From Exiguobacterium acetylicum (GTDB lineage: Bacteria > Bacillota > Bacilli > Exiguobacteriales > Exiguobacteriaceae), in assembly GCF_019890935.1 (NCBI RefSeq), contig NZ_CP082333.1, positions 3,019,501 through 3,083,500 of the forward strand: a stretch of 64,000 bases of DNA, read 5' to 3'. Both the position numbers and the translations under genes were made by a program. This document shows positions 18,336 to 26,592 of this stretch, piece after piece (within the stretch, counting starts at the first letter, position 1; each line of letters opens with the position of its first letter). Below the pieces are notes generated by a model that was not told the origin of the DNA, did no database searches, and saw only the letters and a list, made by a program, of their open reading frames with translations.

Positions 18336-18709
18336 CGCAAGCCCTCCTCGTAACGACGTGTGATGTCTTCCATCCGTTTACGGTTGACGCCCCAGTCGGA
18401 GTATCCGACACGCGATGCCGAACGGAAATGGATCACTTGTGCGGCTTCATCGAAGTAAAATTCGACGTCATCTTTGAAGCGAAAGACTTTACTCGTGAAG
18501 ATGGCATGAATGTATGCCCCTTCCTCCTTGACGACTTTGACGCGGTCGAGGCTTTGTAGGATACGTAAGAGTTGGAACTTCGAATCTGCAAGCGTTCCTT
18601 TGAACGGGAGCGGACGCATTTTCATATCCTGTAGATCGGTTTGAGTAGATACCGCGTTCGGTTTTCCGGAGAGCGGTTGAAGCGTACCATTTGAAACACC
18701 AAGTGCCAT
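18332..18709 (-). CDS. DUF1499 domain protein
   Basis: 125 residues with the family core IHAIFTSKVFRFKDDVEFYF and FRSASRVGYSDWGVNRKRME. DUF1499 proteins are small, of unknown role, and often sit beside redox enzymes as here. ATG 18709 has GGAGGAATCAG upstream. First gene of the DUF1499/oxidoreductase/DUF420 operon. Confidence 0.8.
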   Translation of the reverse strand: MALGVSNGTLQPLSGKPNAVSTQTDLQDMKMRPLPFKGTLADSKFQLLRILQSLDRVKVVKEEGAYIHAIFTSKVFRFKDDVEFYFDEAAQVIHFRSASRVGYSDWGVNRKRMEDITRRYEEGLR

Positions 18710-18802
18710 GACTGATTCCTCCGTTTCCTATCATCTGATCCATTTCGTACTATAATCCACTTAACTTTACCAGTTTCTGTTTCACTCTGCCTGTCTGAGT
18801 GT

Positions 18803-20188
18803 TTACGCTTTCGTGACAGGTAGCAGAATCGTCGCGATGACGCCGCCTTCCGGCTGATTATCAATGAATAGCTTGCCTTCATGTGCTTCGACGAGTTCTC
18901 GGCAAATCGATAGTCCGAGCCCTGTTCCACCCTTTCCTTTTTGCACTTGATAGAACTTTTCTGTGACGTGACGTAAGTGCTCTTTCGGAATTCCGGGACC
19001 TTCATCACTGAAGGAGAGGAACAACACACGCTCTGAACGAACGAGTCGAATGGTGATCGTGCCACCGACTGGAGAAAAGCGGATCGCATTATCAAGCAGG
19101 TTCAAGAAGACTTGTTTCAATCGGTTTTCGTCGTACAGACCGACGACTTGCGCCGGTAACTTCTGTACGATCTGGACATTTTTTTCTTCCAGCTTTTGAC
19201 GCAGTTGCGCCGTCACGGTCTCGATGATTTCCGTCAAGTTGACTTCCTGACGGTATAAGACGAGGCGACTCGTCTCGAGTTTCGAGAAATCGAGTAACTG
19301 CTCAACGAGCGAAATCAAACGCTCCGTCTCCGAATGAATGATGCCCATCCCAAGCGACGCCTCTTCCGGCAACTGATCCTGTTCGACGAGTAACGTTTCA
19401 CTCCAGCCTTTGATTGATGTCAGCGGTGTCCGTAATTCATGGGAAATACCAGAAATGAATTCATCTTTCAATGTTTCCTGCTGTTTGATCTGTTGTCCCA
19501 TATAATTGATCGTCCGCGCTAGTTCTCCAAGCTCGAACGAGTATTCCTCGTTCACCTTGACGTCGTAATGCTGTTTCGCGATTTGATCCGATGCTCCGAT
19601 GACTTCTTGAATCGGTCGGACGATCGACGAGACGAGACGTGAGGAATAGATGAAGGCAAGTCCCCAAATTACTGTACCCAGGAGGACGATCGCTAAACAA
19701 ATTTCGATCACACGTCGATCGATTCGCTCAAGCGACGTCGTATAACGAAGCGCTCCCGTCGTCTGACCAAACGACACGACAGGTTCTGTTACTTCCAGTA
19801 AATGTTCTCCCGTCGCCTCATCATCATATCGTTTCGTGACGGTCTGTCCCGCTCTTACTTGATTGATCGCCTCTCGCGTCAACTTACGTTCCGAGATGAA
19901 TCCGGTCGAAGAGTAACGCGGAATCCCTGTCGCATCCAACACTTCGATTTCAGCGTCTGGATAAGCGTAAGAATCGAGTACATCATGGATCGTCGCTTCT
20001 GAATCGGCGTAATCATAAGCAAGGCCGCTATTCGCAAATAAGACAGCACTCGCATTCGCATGACGTTTTAAGACATCCGTCGCCGTCACGTAGTAATAGT
20101 TATAGGTCACGAACGAAAGGATCCCGATGACGAGTAAGACTGTCACCGTGATAATCGTCATGAACCGCATCAATATTTGGCGCTTCAT
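18803..20188 (-). CDS. Membrane sensor histidine kinase (two-component)
   Basis: 461 residues: helix about 9-30, extracytoplasmic sensor about 31-160, second helix about 162-182, HAMP about 183-236, HisKA with ISGISHELRTPLTSIKGW near 246-263, and HATPase_c with NLLDNAIRFSP, DEGPGIP and GTGLGLSICREL. The architecture is PhoR/ResE-like. It overlaps the response regulator stop by 4 bp, so the two form one operon with the regulator first. Confidence 0.92.
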   Translation of the reverse strand: MKRQILMRFMTIITVTVLLVIGILSFVTYNYYYVTATDVLKRHANASAVLFANSGLAYDYADSEATIHDVLDSYAYPDAEIEVLDATGIPRYSSTGFISERKLTREAINQVRAGQTVTKRYDDEATGEHLLEVTEPVVSFGQTTGALRYTTSLERIDRRVIEICLAIVLLGTVIWGLAFIYSSRLVSSIVRPIQEVIGASDQIAKQHYDVKVNEEYSFELGELARTINYMGQQIKQQETLKDEFISGISHELRTPLTSIKGWSETLLVEQDQLPEEASLGMGIIHSETERLISLVEQLLDFSKLETSRLVLYRQEVNLTEIIETVTAQLRQKLEEKNVQIVQKLPAQVVGLYDENRLKQVFLNLLDNAIRFSPVGGTITIRLVRSERVLFLSFSDEGPGIPKEHLRHVTEKFYQVQKGKGGTGLGLSICRELVEAHEGKLFIDNQPEGGVIATILLPVTKA

Positions 20189-20877
20189 TCTTCGTTACGC
20201 CACTTGTATCCATGTCCCCACAATGTCTCGATGAACTTCGGTTCCGCTGGATTCTCTTCGATTTTTTGACGAAGACGGCGAATATTGACATCGACCGTCT
20301 TCCGATCACCAAAGTAATTCTCACCCCATACCGCATCGAGTAATTCATCTCGCGACATGACTTGATCTTCGTTTTTGATGAAATGGCAAAGTAAATCGTA
20401 TTCAGTTGGTGTCACTTCGACGTCAACACCTTCTTTTTGGACGCGCTTCGCGCCTAAATCAATCCGGAACGGTCCAGACACGAGTTCACGCGGCTGTTTT
20501 CTGCGGCGTAACGTCTCTACCCGTCGCAGGAGCGATTGGATGCGCGCGAGTAGCTCTGCTGGACTGAATGGCTTCGCGATGTAATCGTCCGCTCCTACGC
20601 TCAGTCCCATGACTTTATCCTCTTCTCGTGTCCGTGCCGTCAGCATGATGATCCCGACGACTTCATCCTTTGCCCGCGCCTGTTCACAGACGGCAAAACC
20701 GTCGACTTCCGGCATCATGATATCGAGTAACAGAATATCGAAGGTTTGTTGATCAAACTGCGCAAGCGCTTCTTTCCCATTTTCCGCCTCGATGACATCA
20801 TAGCCTGCCCGTTTCAAATTAATGACGATGAAACTGCGAATCGCATGTTCATCTTCGGCTACTAGTATTTTGGTCAT
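20185..20877 (-). CDS. OmpR/PhoB family response regulator
   Basis: 230 residues. Receiver domain with acidic pair AEDEH at 7-11, phospho-acceptor aspartate in ILLLDIMMPE (near 53) and KPFS lysine near 103; winged-helix C-terminal domain ends FIETLWGHGYKWRNEE. ATG 20877 has GGGGGAG upstream. Pairs with the downstream kinase. The regulon and signal cannot be assigned; a lipoprotein gene lies just upstream in the same direction and may be co-transcribed. Confidence 0.92.
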   Translation of the reverse strand: MTKILVAEDEHAIRSFIVINLKRAGYDVIEAENGKEALAQFDQQTFDILLLDIMMPEVDGFAVCEQARAKDEVVGIIMLTARTREEDKVMGLSVGADDYIAKPFSPAELLARIQSLLRRVETLRRRKQPRELVSGPFRIDLGAKRVQKEGVDVEVTPTEYDLLCHFIKNEDQVMSRDELLDAVWGENYFGDRKTVDVNIRRLRQKIEENPAEPKFIETLWGHGYKWRNEE

Positions 20878-20897
20878 TCTTTTCTCCCCCTGATTCT

Positions 20898-22157
20898 TTA
20901 TTCCACAAGTGTGACACGATTGACGAACACTTCATAATCCTTCGTCGCATCAATCACATAGACATAATCGATACCTTCTTTGATTTTTCGTTTTTGATCA
21001 CTCGCAATGTATTGATTCTTCGGAATGACCTCTAATTCGAAATCAATCTGCTTCGTTTCTCGATTGATGAACCGAACACGATTTTCACGTTTCTCGATCG
21101 TTTCACGCGTCGCCCAGTTGGCAGGGAACCGCATGACGAAATTGTATTCTTGATCGATGTACTGCTCTTCTCGCAATTCGAATCCACTCTCGAGAAATGG
21201 CGGATTATCTGACCCATTCCATGTGTAATATGCCGTGATGCGTGGTTTCGGTTCACCCTCACGCCCTTTACTGCCTTCTGGCGTATACTGATGACCAAAC
21301 TCGACGATTCCGTCTTGATCGACATCTTTCGGGAAAGTATACATCGGTTCGACGATCTCATCGACCTGACCGAAACGAACCTGTTCCAACGTATCGTTCG
21401 CTAAGCGGAATAATCCGATGTGCATTTTCGCATCTCGTGTATATGAGACGATCAAGCCTTTATTCCGAGCGGCATTGATCGTATCGACTTCAAATAAATC
21501 ATGTTCTGCGAATAAATCGCCATCCTGCGTTAAAAGTGTCGTCTCTTGGTGCTCTTTCGACAGGATGTCTTTATAATAGATCAAACGAGACGGACTGCCC
21601 TTTTGCAGAAGCACCATATCCCGCTCTCGATCTTGATTCAAATCAGCTACCGACAGACGATCGTATCGATCGACTTTCGTGACGTCTCGTTGCTTCGATA
21701 GTAACTGCTCAATGATGTATAACGTATTTTCACCATAACTGGTAATACCGATGACCAGGTGGTTTTGTTTATGTCGTGCGTCAGTTATGACTTCGAGTCG
21801 ATCGATGGCTCGACCGTCAGCTACCGTCTGTCGCGCTACGAGTCGCCATTTTTCGCCTTGTCGTTCATGGACGAGCAGATGAATCGTGAAGCGCCCGTCC
21901 TGCTCGCTGCGGTAGAAGGTGATCGCCTCATCTTTACCGTTTCGATCTAAATCGACGAGTTCGTATAGACGTGATACCGCTTGATTTCGTGGTGCCACGA
22001 TCTCTGCCTGTTTCGGCAAATCGCGGTCAATCCGTTCTTTCAACGACTGCTCCCATGCCGGAAGGGACGGATGTTCGAGTAAAGAGGCGGGATGCGGAAA
22101 CATCGTACTGCATCCTGCTAATAATAGACTTGATATGATCATGAAGAGATATTTCAT
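20898..22157 (-). CDS. Lipoprotein with DxDxDG-type (FG-GAP/VCBS-like) repeats
   Basis: 419 residues. A type II signal peptide ends in the lipobox LLLAGC at residues 12-17, so the mature protein is lipid-anchored outside. Three calcium-loop-like motifs, DLDRNGKDEA, DLNQDRERD and DVDQDGIVE, are spaced through the middle, as in FG-GAP/VCBS beta-propeller repeats. ATG 22157 is chosen for the lipobox and the AAAGGA site 9-10 bp upstream; a longer open frame has no support. It lies 20 bp upstream of the two-component genes, a candidate accessory protein of that system. Confidence 0.7.
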   Translation of the reverse strand: MKYLFMIISSLLLAGCSTMFPHPASLLEHPSLPAWEQSLKERIDRDLPKQAEIVAPRNQAVSRLYELVDLDRNGKDEAITFYRSEQDGRFTIHLLVHERQGEKWRLVARQTVADGRAIDRLEVITDARHKQNHLVIGITSYGENTLYIIEQLLSKQRDVTKVDRYDRLSVADLNQDRERDMVLLQKGSPSRLIYYKDILSKEHQETTLLTQDGDLFAEHDLFEVDTINAARNKGLIVSYTRDAKMHIGLFRLANDTLEQVRFGQVDEIVEPMYTFPKDVDQDGIVEFGHQYTPEGSKGREGEPKPRITAYYTWNGSDNPPFLESGFELREEQYIDQEYNFVMRFPANWATRETIEKRENRVRFINRETKQIDFELEVIPKNQYIASDQKRKIKEGIDYVYVIDATKDYEVFVNRVTLVE

Positions 22158-22200
22158 AAAGTTGGAATCCTTTCCGTACGGGCTCTGTTTCCACTTTATC

Positions 22201-22222
22201 ATACTCTCTTCGAGGAGAGTAT
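22201..22222. promoter_or_regulatory. Palindrome ATACTCTC-N6-GAGAGTAT between divergent genes
   Basis: Perfect 8-bp arms in the 124-bp space between the divergent lipoprotein and HAD genes. Position fits an operator; no factor is named. Confidence 0.3.
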
Positions 22223-22281
22223 ATTGTCGAACGGGGGACAAGTTGTTACGATATACAGATAATTGAAAGGGGTTTGAATGT

Positions 22282-23112
22282 ATGACGTATAAAATGATTG
22301 TTCTCGATTTAGATGATACCTTGTTGACAAGTGACCATACGATTTCACCACGTACGAAAGAAGCTTTACTCGCTGCGCAGCGTCGCGGGAAGAAGGTCGT
22401 GCTCGCTAGCGGTCGTCCGACATTTGCCATGCTCGACCTCGCAAAAGAACTGGAACTCGCCCGCTACGGCAGTTACATCCTAAGCTTCAATGGCGCTTCA
22501 ATCATTGATTGTAAAACGAACGAGTCGCTCTTCCTCAGCACGCTTTCCCCGGAGACGGTCCACCGCCTCGACGATTTGAGTAAACGGGAGGGTGTCTACA
22601 TCCACACGTATGTCGGACATGAGATCCTGACAGAGGAACCGAATGAATATACGACGCTCGAAGGACAACTGACAGGCATGGAGGTCATTCGTGTCGCTGA
22701 TTTTAAAGCCGCGATTCAAACACCTGTCGTCAAGTGTTTGATGATGGCAGAAGAGATGCACCTCGCGCGCGTCGAACAGACGCTTCAACAGGAACTTGCG
22801 GGTGAACTCGCGGTGGCTCGCTCGAAGCCATTTTTCCTTGAATTCACAGAAGATGGTGTCACAAAAGGCACAAGCCTTGCCTTACTGTCTGAAAAACTGG
22901 GAATCGCTCAAGAAGAAGTCATTGCTTGTGGAGACGGCAACAACGATCTATCGATGATCGAATGGGCAGGTCTTGGTGTCGCGATGGCGAATGCAGCCGA
23001 TACCGTCAAAGAAAAAGCACAGTATATGACCGCTTCGAACGATGAAGATGGTGTTGCTCTCGTCGTCGAAAAGTTCATGATGGATGAGGAGCCGGCTATC
23101 TCAAGCCGCTAA
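22282..23112 (+). CDS. Cof-type HAD-IIB phosphatase
   Basis: 276 residues. Motif I DLDDTLLTSD near residue 8, motif II SGRP near 43, and motifs III/IV in KGTSLALLSEKLGI and CGDGNNDLSMI near 213. The C2B cap between them is typical of the Cof/YkrA/YxeH group, which dephosphorylates sugar phosphates, FMN or PLP. ATG 22282 has AAAGGGG 9 bp upstream. A full copy of the 343-bp repeat follows before its terminator. Confidence 0.88.
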   Translation: MTYKMIVLDLDDTLLTSDHTISPRTKEALLAAQRRGKKVVLASGRPTFAMLDLAKELELARYGSYILSFNGASIIDCKTNESLFLSTLSPETVHRLDDLSKREGVYIHTYVGHEILTEEPNEYTTLEGQLTGMEVIRVADFKAAIQTPVVKCLMMAEEMHLARVEQTLQQELAGELAVARSKPFFLEFTEDGVTKGTSLALLSEKLGIAQEEVIACGDGNNDLSMIEWAGLGVAMANAADTVKEKAQYMTASNDEDGVALVVEKFMMDEEPAISSR

Positions 23113-23114
23113 GT

Positions 23115-23457
23115 GACTCAAAAAAAGAATGACGCGTCTTTTCACGCCCTTTCCCCAGGCGAGACACAAGCCAATTTTCCTGCTTCATTCAAGCAGGAAA
23201 ACGGGTCTTGTTTGTCTCTGACAGCGCAAAATTGTGCTTTTTCCTGTAGGAGTTGCGTGTGACGCGTCTTTTTTTATACCTGGAAGAAGGATCAGAGAAG
23301 CATTTCGTTCACTCGACATCGCTTCCTAGGGAAAAACAAGCAAGAGCGACCCTGCAGCGAAGAGGTGTGATGCTTGTCCCTGGAAAACGATTCGAGACGA
23401 ACAACAAGCGCAATCCTTCTCGTTAAGAGAAAAACTGCGCTTTGTCTTCAGTCTCAG
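23115..23457 (+). repeat. Non-coding foldback repeat, full copy A
   Basis: 343 bp from GACTCAAAAAAAG to CAGTCTCA; a reverse-oriented copy of the same length is at 40752-41094. No open frame of note. First module: GACGCGTC at 23131-23138 and again at 23261-23268, enclosing GAGACACAAG (23161-23170) paired with CTTGTTTGTCTC (23207-23218), and a perfect 11-bp hairpin TTTTCCTGCTT/AAGCAGGAAAA (23175-23201), ending in a T run. Second module holds an ACAAGC/GCTTGT foldback and a hairpin around TTCTC-GTTAA-GAGAA near 23419-23432. It sits between the HAD stop and its terminator, sense strand. Confidence 0.85.
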
Positions 23458-23482
23458 GCTGACTTTTGAGTCAGCCTTTTTT
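23456..23482 (+). terminator. Terminator after repeat copy A (serves the HAD gene)
   Basis: Stem AGGCTGACT/AGTCAGCCT with TTTG loop followed by TTTTTT on the plus strand. Confidence 0.8.
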
Positions 23483-23494
23483 GATTTACGACAT

Positions 23495-24154
23495 TTACGA
23501 CAAACACCAGTCGATCGGCTCTCTTCCCTGCTCTTTCAGCCAAGCATTCGTTTGAGAATACGGTTTACTACCGAAAAATCCACGACTCGCGGATAAGGGA
23601 CTCGGATGGACGGCTTCAAGAACAAGATGACGATCCGTATCGATCAGCGCTTTTTTACTCTTCGCATGATTTCCCCAGAGGATGAATACGATCGGTTGTG
23701 TCTGTGTTCCTAATACTTCGATGACCCGATCCGTAAACGGCGCCCAGCCTTTTTTAGCATGTGATCCCGCTTTCCCTTCCTCAACCGTAAGCGACGTATT
23801 GAGTAAGAATACTCCTTGTCGTGACCATGCTTCGAGATTTCCGGAGGTCGGAGCCGGACAACCGATATCTGTGACGAGTTCCTTATACATGTTTCGAAGG
23901 GACGGAGGAATCGGTACTCCGTCATGCACGGAAAAGCTGAGTCCATTCGCCTGACGTGGACCATGGTAGGGATCTTGCCCTAAGATGACGCACCGGACAT
24001 CTTCTGGCGCGACTGCATCGAACGCATGAAAGATCCGCTCTTTCGGAGGGTAGACGGTCGTCGTTTGATAGGCTTCCTTCAAAAAAGCCCACAGTTCTTG
24101 AAAATAGGGTTTTTCCTTTTCTTCTTTTAACACGGTTTGCCAAGATGGATGCAC
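23495..24154 (-). CDS. ung: Uracil-DNA glycosylase (family 1)
   Basis: 219 residues. The catalytic water-activating motif GQDPYHG and the uracil-binding HPSPLSASRGFFG motif are both intact, as is NTSLTVEEGKAGSH. It removes uracil from DNA to start base excision repair. The GTG at 24154 is chosen: AAGGAG lies 9 bp upstream and the product then begins HPSWQ, in line with the family length. Diverges from the glycosyltransferase gene. Confidence 0.97.
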   Translation of the reverse strand: MHPSWQTVLKEEKEKPYFQELWAFLKEAYQTTTVYPPKERIFHAFDAVAPEDVRCVILGQDPYHGPRQANGLSFSVHDGVPIPPSLRNMYKELVTDIGCPAPTSGNLEAWSRQGVFLLNTSLTVEEGKAGSHAKKGWAPFTDRVIEVLGTQTQPIVFILWGNHAKSKKALIDTDRHLVLEAVHPSPLSASRGFFGSKPYSQTNAWLKEQGREPIDWCLS

Positions 24155-24234
24155 GTGAATCCGCTCCTTTTTCAGTCTCAAGTCGCTGTTCGTCCGTCTT
24201 GATTCTGCTATGATGGATGATGAGGTGGAAAACT

Positions 24235-24960
24235 ATGATTCAGACAAAACAATTATTCGGACTACCATTCGTCGATGCGACACCTTCGCAATGGTATACC
24301 CATATTAAAACAATCTTACACGACCGCGGAAAAGCCTTTCTTGTCACAGCGAACCCAGAGCTCGTGTTGCGTGCATTGCGCGAACCTTCTTACGATGCCA
24401 TCTTACGACGGGCGACGTTCATCACACCAGACGGAATCGGTGTGACGGCTGCCAGTAAACGGATGGGAGCACCGCTCACTGCGACATTACCAGGAATCGA
24501 GACGGCACGTGAACTATTGCGGACGGCAGACGCACTCGAGAAGCGTGTCTTTTTACTCGGTGGACGTCCGGAAGTCATGAAATCGTTGATCCGTCAGTTA
24601 TCGATTCGTTTTCCGAACATCCACTTCGTTGGAACGTTTCATGGTTTTGGAAAGACAGAAGAAGCTACGCGAGCAATCGCAGAAGCAGACGCTGATCTTG
24701 TTCTCGTCGCACTCGGTGCGCCAAAACAGGAAGAATGGATCGCTTCCATCTATGATCAAGTCGATCACGGCATCTTTATCGGTGTCGGTGGTGCGTTCGA
24801 CGTCTGGTCCGGACACAGTAAGCGCGCGCCTAAATTATTCCGTCGCTTCAAGCTAGAGTGGCTCTATCGTATCTCGACGCATCCTCGTGGATTCGAGAAA
24901 CTCAAGGATTTGTTACTTTTCCTGACGCTCGTGCTTCGCAAAAAATCAACGCTCTCTTGA
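24235..24960 (+). CDS. WecB/TagA/CpsF family glycosyltransferase
   Basis: 241 residues. The GT26 pattern is clear: VTANPELVLRA near 35, ITPDGIGVTAASK near 64, VFLLGGRPEV near 104, VALGAPKQEEWI near 158 and GVGGAFDVWSGHSKRAP near 183. TagA adds N-acetylmannosamine to undecaprenyl-PP-GlcNAc to form the wall teichoic acid linkage unit; this protein may do so or act in another surface polymer. ATG 24235 has AGGTGG 6 bp upstream. No other teichoic genes are in the window. Confidence 0.85.
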   Translation: MIQTKQLFGLPFVDATPSQWYTHIKTILHDRGKAFLVTANPELVLRALREPSYDAILRRATFITPDGIGVTAASKRMGAPLTATLPGIETARELLRTADALEKRVFLLGGRPEVMKSLIRQLSIRFPNIHFVGTFHGFGKTEEATRAIAEADADLVLVALGAPKQEEWIASIYDQVDHGIFIGVGGAFDVWSGHSKRAPKLFRRFKLEWLYRISTHPRGFEKLKDLLLFLTLVLRKKSTLS

Positions 24961-24978
24961 GCGCACACAAAAAGGGCC

Positions 24979-25147
24979 GACTTAAAAAATGACGCGTCCT
25001 TTCACGCCCTTTCCTCAGACGAGACACAAGCAAGAGCGACCCCGAAGTGAAGCGGCGCGATGCTGGTCCCAGGAAAACGATGTGTGATGAACAAAAAAGC
25101 GCAATCTTTCTCGTTAAGAGAAAAATTACGCTTTACCTTCAGTCTCA
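24979..25147 (+). repeat. Non-coding foldback repeat, copy B (internally deleted)
   Basis: 169 bp. Both ends match copy A, but the segment equivalent to 23172-23341 is absent. In copy A that segment lies between two ACAAGC direct repeats (23166-23171 and 23336-23341), and copy B keeps one, as expected for deletion between short repeats. The 3' hairpin AGCGCAAT...TTCTC-GTTAA-GAGAA is retained. It lies just 3' of the TagA-like gene, sense strand, and is embedded at a terminator. Confidence 0.85.
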
Positions 25148-25176
25148 AGGCTCCCGACACGGCGGGAGCCTTTTTG
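25147..25176 (+). terminator. Terminator after repeat copy B
   Basis: AAGGCTCCCG/CGGGAGCCTT stem with a short loop then TTTTT. Sequence before the repeat (AAAAAGGGCCGAC) resembles the left arm (AAGGCTCCCGAC), so the repeat appears to have entered this hairpin. Confidence 0.75.
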
Positions 25177-25185
25177 ACGCTTATC

Positions 25186-25818
25186 TTATGCGTTGACAGT
25201 CGAGAATGAACGACCGAGTTCTTTTGCTTTAGCGATTGCTGCTTCTTTGATTTCTTCTGCTTTTTCTGGGTTCATTGCCATACCTTCGATGAAGAGTGCA
25301 TCGTAGTCTGTTACACCAGTGAAAGCAAGCGCTTGACGGAGGTAGTCATCACCGAAATTGAGACCAGATCCTGTGTAGACGCCACCTGTTGCTTGGATGT
25401 GGAGTGCTTTTTTGCCTTCCATCAAGCCTTTTGGACCTTCTGCAGTGTAAGCGAATGTTTTACCTGCAAGAAGAACACTGTCGATGTACATTTTGAGACG
25501 TGCTGGGAAAGAGAAGTTCCACATTGGTGTGACGAAGACATACTCATCTGCTTCCATGTATTGCTCGAGATGTTTTGTCATCGTACCGACTTTTGCGATC
25601 TCCACTTCTGTTAACTCTTCGCCTGTTGCGAATTTGCCCCATGCGCTAAGAACATCTGTATCGATTTCTTGGACTGTTTCGTTATATAGATCAAGAACTT
25701 CTACTTCAGCTGAAGGATTCGCTGCTTTGTAGCTTTCGAGGAATGCTTCACCGACTTGAAGGCTGAAAGAGTGTTCTGTAGCTTTCGGGTTAACAGTTAC
25801 ATAAAGTAATTTAGTCAT
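25186..25818 (-). CDS. azoR: FMN-dependent NADH:azoreductase/quinone reductase
   Basis: 210 residues of the flavodoxin-like AzoR family. Visible are the start TKLLYVTVNPKATEHSFS with the phosphate-binding loop, VTPMWNFSFPARLKMYIDSV near 95-115, and HIQATGGVYTGSGLNFG near 140. These enzymes reduce quinones and azo compounds by two electrons and protect from electrophile stress. A clear promoter with an overlapping palindrome lies upstream, and a MarR-type regulator gene is 145 bp away, as in MhqR/YodB systems. Confidence 0.93.
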   Translation of the reverse strand: MTKLLYVTVNPKATEHSFSLQVGEAFLESYKAANPSAEVEVLDLYNETVQEIDTDVLSAWGKFATGEELTEVEIAKVGTMTKHLEQYMEADEYVFVTPMWNFSFPARLKMYIDSVLLAGKTFAYTAEGPKGLMEGKKALHIQATGGVYTGSGLNFGDDYLRQALAFTGVTDYDALFIEGMAMNPEKAEEIKEAAIAKAKELGRSFSTVNA

Positions 25819-25858
25819 TATTATTTCTCCCTTTTATTTAAAGTAAATTCTGTAACTA

Positions 25859-25906
25859 AACATACCAACCACCTTTTCGTTTGTCAATCAGTTTGACTTC
25901 CAAACG
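25859..25906 (-). promoter_or_regulatory. azoR promoter with interrupted palindrome
   Basis: On the minus strand, TTGACA (25882-25887), 17-bp spacer, TATGTT (25859-25864). The palindrome CGTTTG (25878-25883) with CAAACG (25901-25906), containing inner TCAA/TTGA, covers the -35 box, fitting repression by the neighbouring MarR-type protein (inferred). Confidence 0.65.
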
Positions 25907-25913
25907 AATAAAA

Positions 25914-25942
25914 AAAGCTCAAGTCCGTGACCTGAGCTTTCT
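25914..25942 (-). terminator. Terminator of the marR-like gene
   Basis: AAAGCTCA/TGAGCTTT stem with a T run on the minus strand side; separates the regulator transcript from azoR. Confidence 0.7.
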
Positions 25943-25963
25943 TGATCTTATGAGTGCTAATTC

Positions 25964-26422
25964 TTACACATTTTCGAGCGGCGTATAATGTTCGGCTCGT
26001 AAACCGATTCGTTTCAACTGATCAATCAACTGTTCCTTTTCAGAAACCGATAAATCCTTAAATAAGTCTGCTAAAAAGGCTTCATGTTTCGGGAATGTCT
26101 CTTCCATTAGTTCGCGTCCAGCTTCCGTTAATGTCCCAAACGTAACACGACGATCCGTCGCACATGATTTTCGCGCAATCAACCCACGCTTTTCAAGTTT
26201 ATCCACGACATACGTCACACTTCCGCTCGTTAATAGAATCTTATCGCCAATTTGTTGTAGAGGCGTGTCCCCTTTGTGGTACAGCAATTCAAGAACTCCG
26301 AATTCCGATAAATTCAACTGATGTGTTTTGATGTCTGCCTTCACTTGCTCCGTCACCGCATGCATCGTCCGAGATAGAACAACGAGCATTTTTAATGCCA
26401 GCTTCGAGTCTGTCGATTCCAT
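25964..26422 (-). CDS. MarR family transcriptional regulator
   Basis: 152 residues with the MarR winged helix: LNLSEFGVLELLYHKGDTPL near 38, GDKILLTSGSVTYVVDKLEK near 60 and the wing RKSCATDRRVTFGTLTEAGR near 85. One cysteine lies at the wing (SCATDRR), a position of possible redox interest. Members beside azoreductase genes sense quinones or similar electrophiles. ATG 26422 has GAGGGG about 10 bp upstream. Confidence 0.9.
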   Translation of the reverse strand: MESTDSKLALKMLVVLSRTMHAVTEQVKADIKTHQLNLSEFGVLELLYHKGDTPLQQIGDKILLTSGSVTYVVDKLEKRGLIARKSCATDRRVTFGTLTEAGRELMEETFPKHEAFLADLFKDLSVSEKEQLIDQLKRIGLRAEHYTPLENV

Positions 26423-26457
26423 TTTACGTTCGCCCCTCTTTGTGTTGTATCGTCACA

Positions 26458-26486
26458 ATCATAGACTTCTTTGTCTACCTGGTCAA
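26458..26486 (-). promoter_or_regulatory. marR promoter with TAGAC-N6-GTCTA palindrome
   Basis: Minus strand TTGACC (26481-26486), 17-bp spacer, TATGAT (26458-26463). The perfect palindrome TAGACTTCTTTGTCTA (26462-26477) fills the spacer and could be an autoregulatory site. Confidence 0.6.
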
Positions 26487-26536
26487 TTCTTGCTGAATTT
26501 TTGCAATGATCTACTGCGTAAAATTAGTTCTTGCGG

Positions 26537-26550
26537 TGAAACGCGTTTCA
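26537..26550. promoter_or_regulatory. LacI-type operator TGAAACG/CGTTTCA
   Basis: A perfect 14-bp palindrome with the central CG typical of LacI/GalR operators, 43 bp before the small gene that leads into the LacI-type regulator gene. Autoregulation is inferred. Confidence 0.6.
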
Positions 26551-26592
26551 TAGCCTATTGTCTTGATATACACTAAAAAGGAGGTAATCATC

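Noticed and set aside
22158-22430. N-terminal extension of the lipoprotein gene overlapping the HAD gene
   Set aside because: Would bury the lipobox and its ribosome site and overlap a divergent gene; ATG 22157 explains everything.
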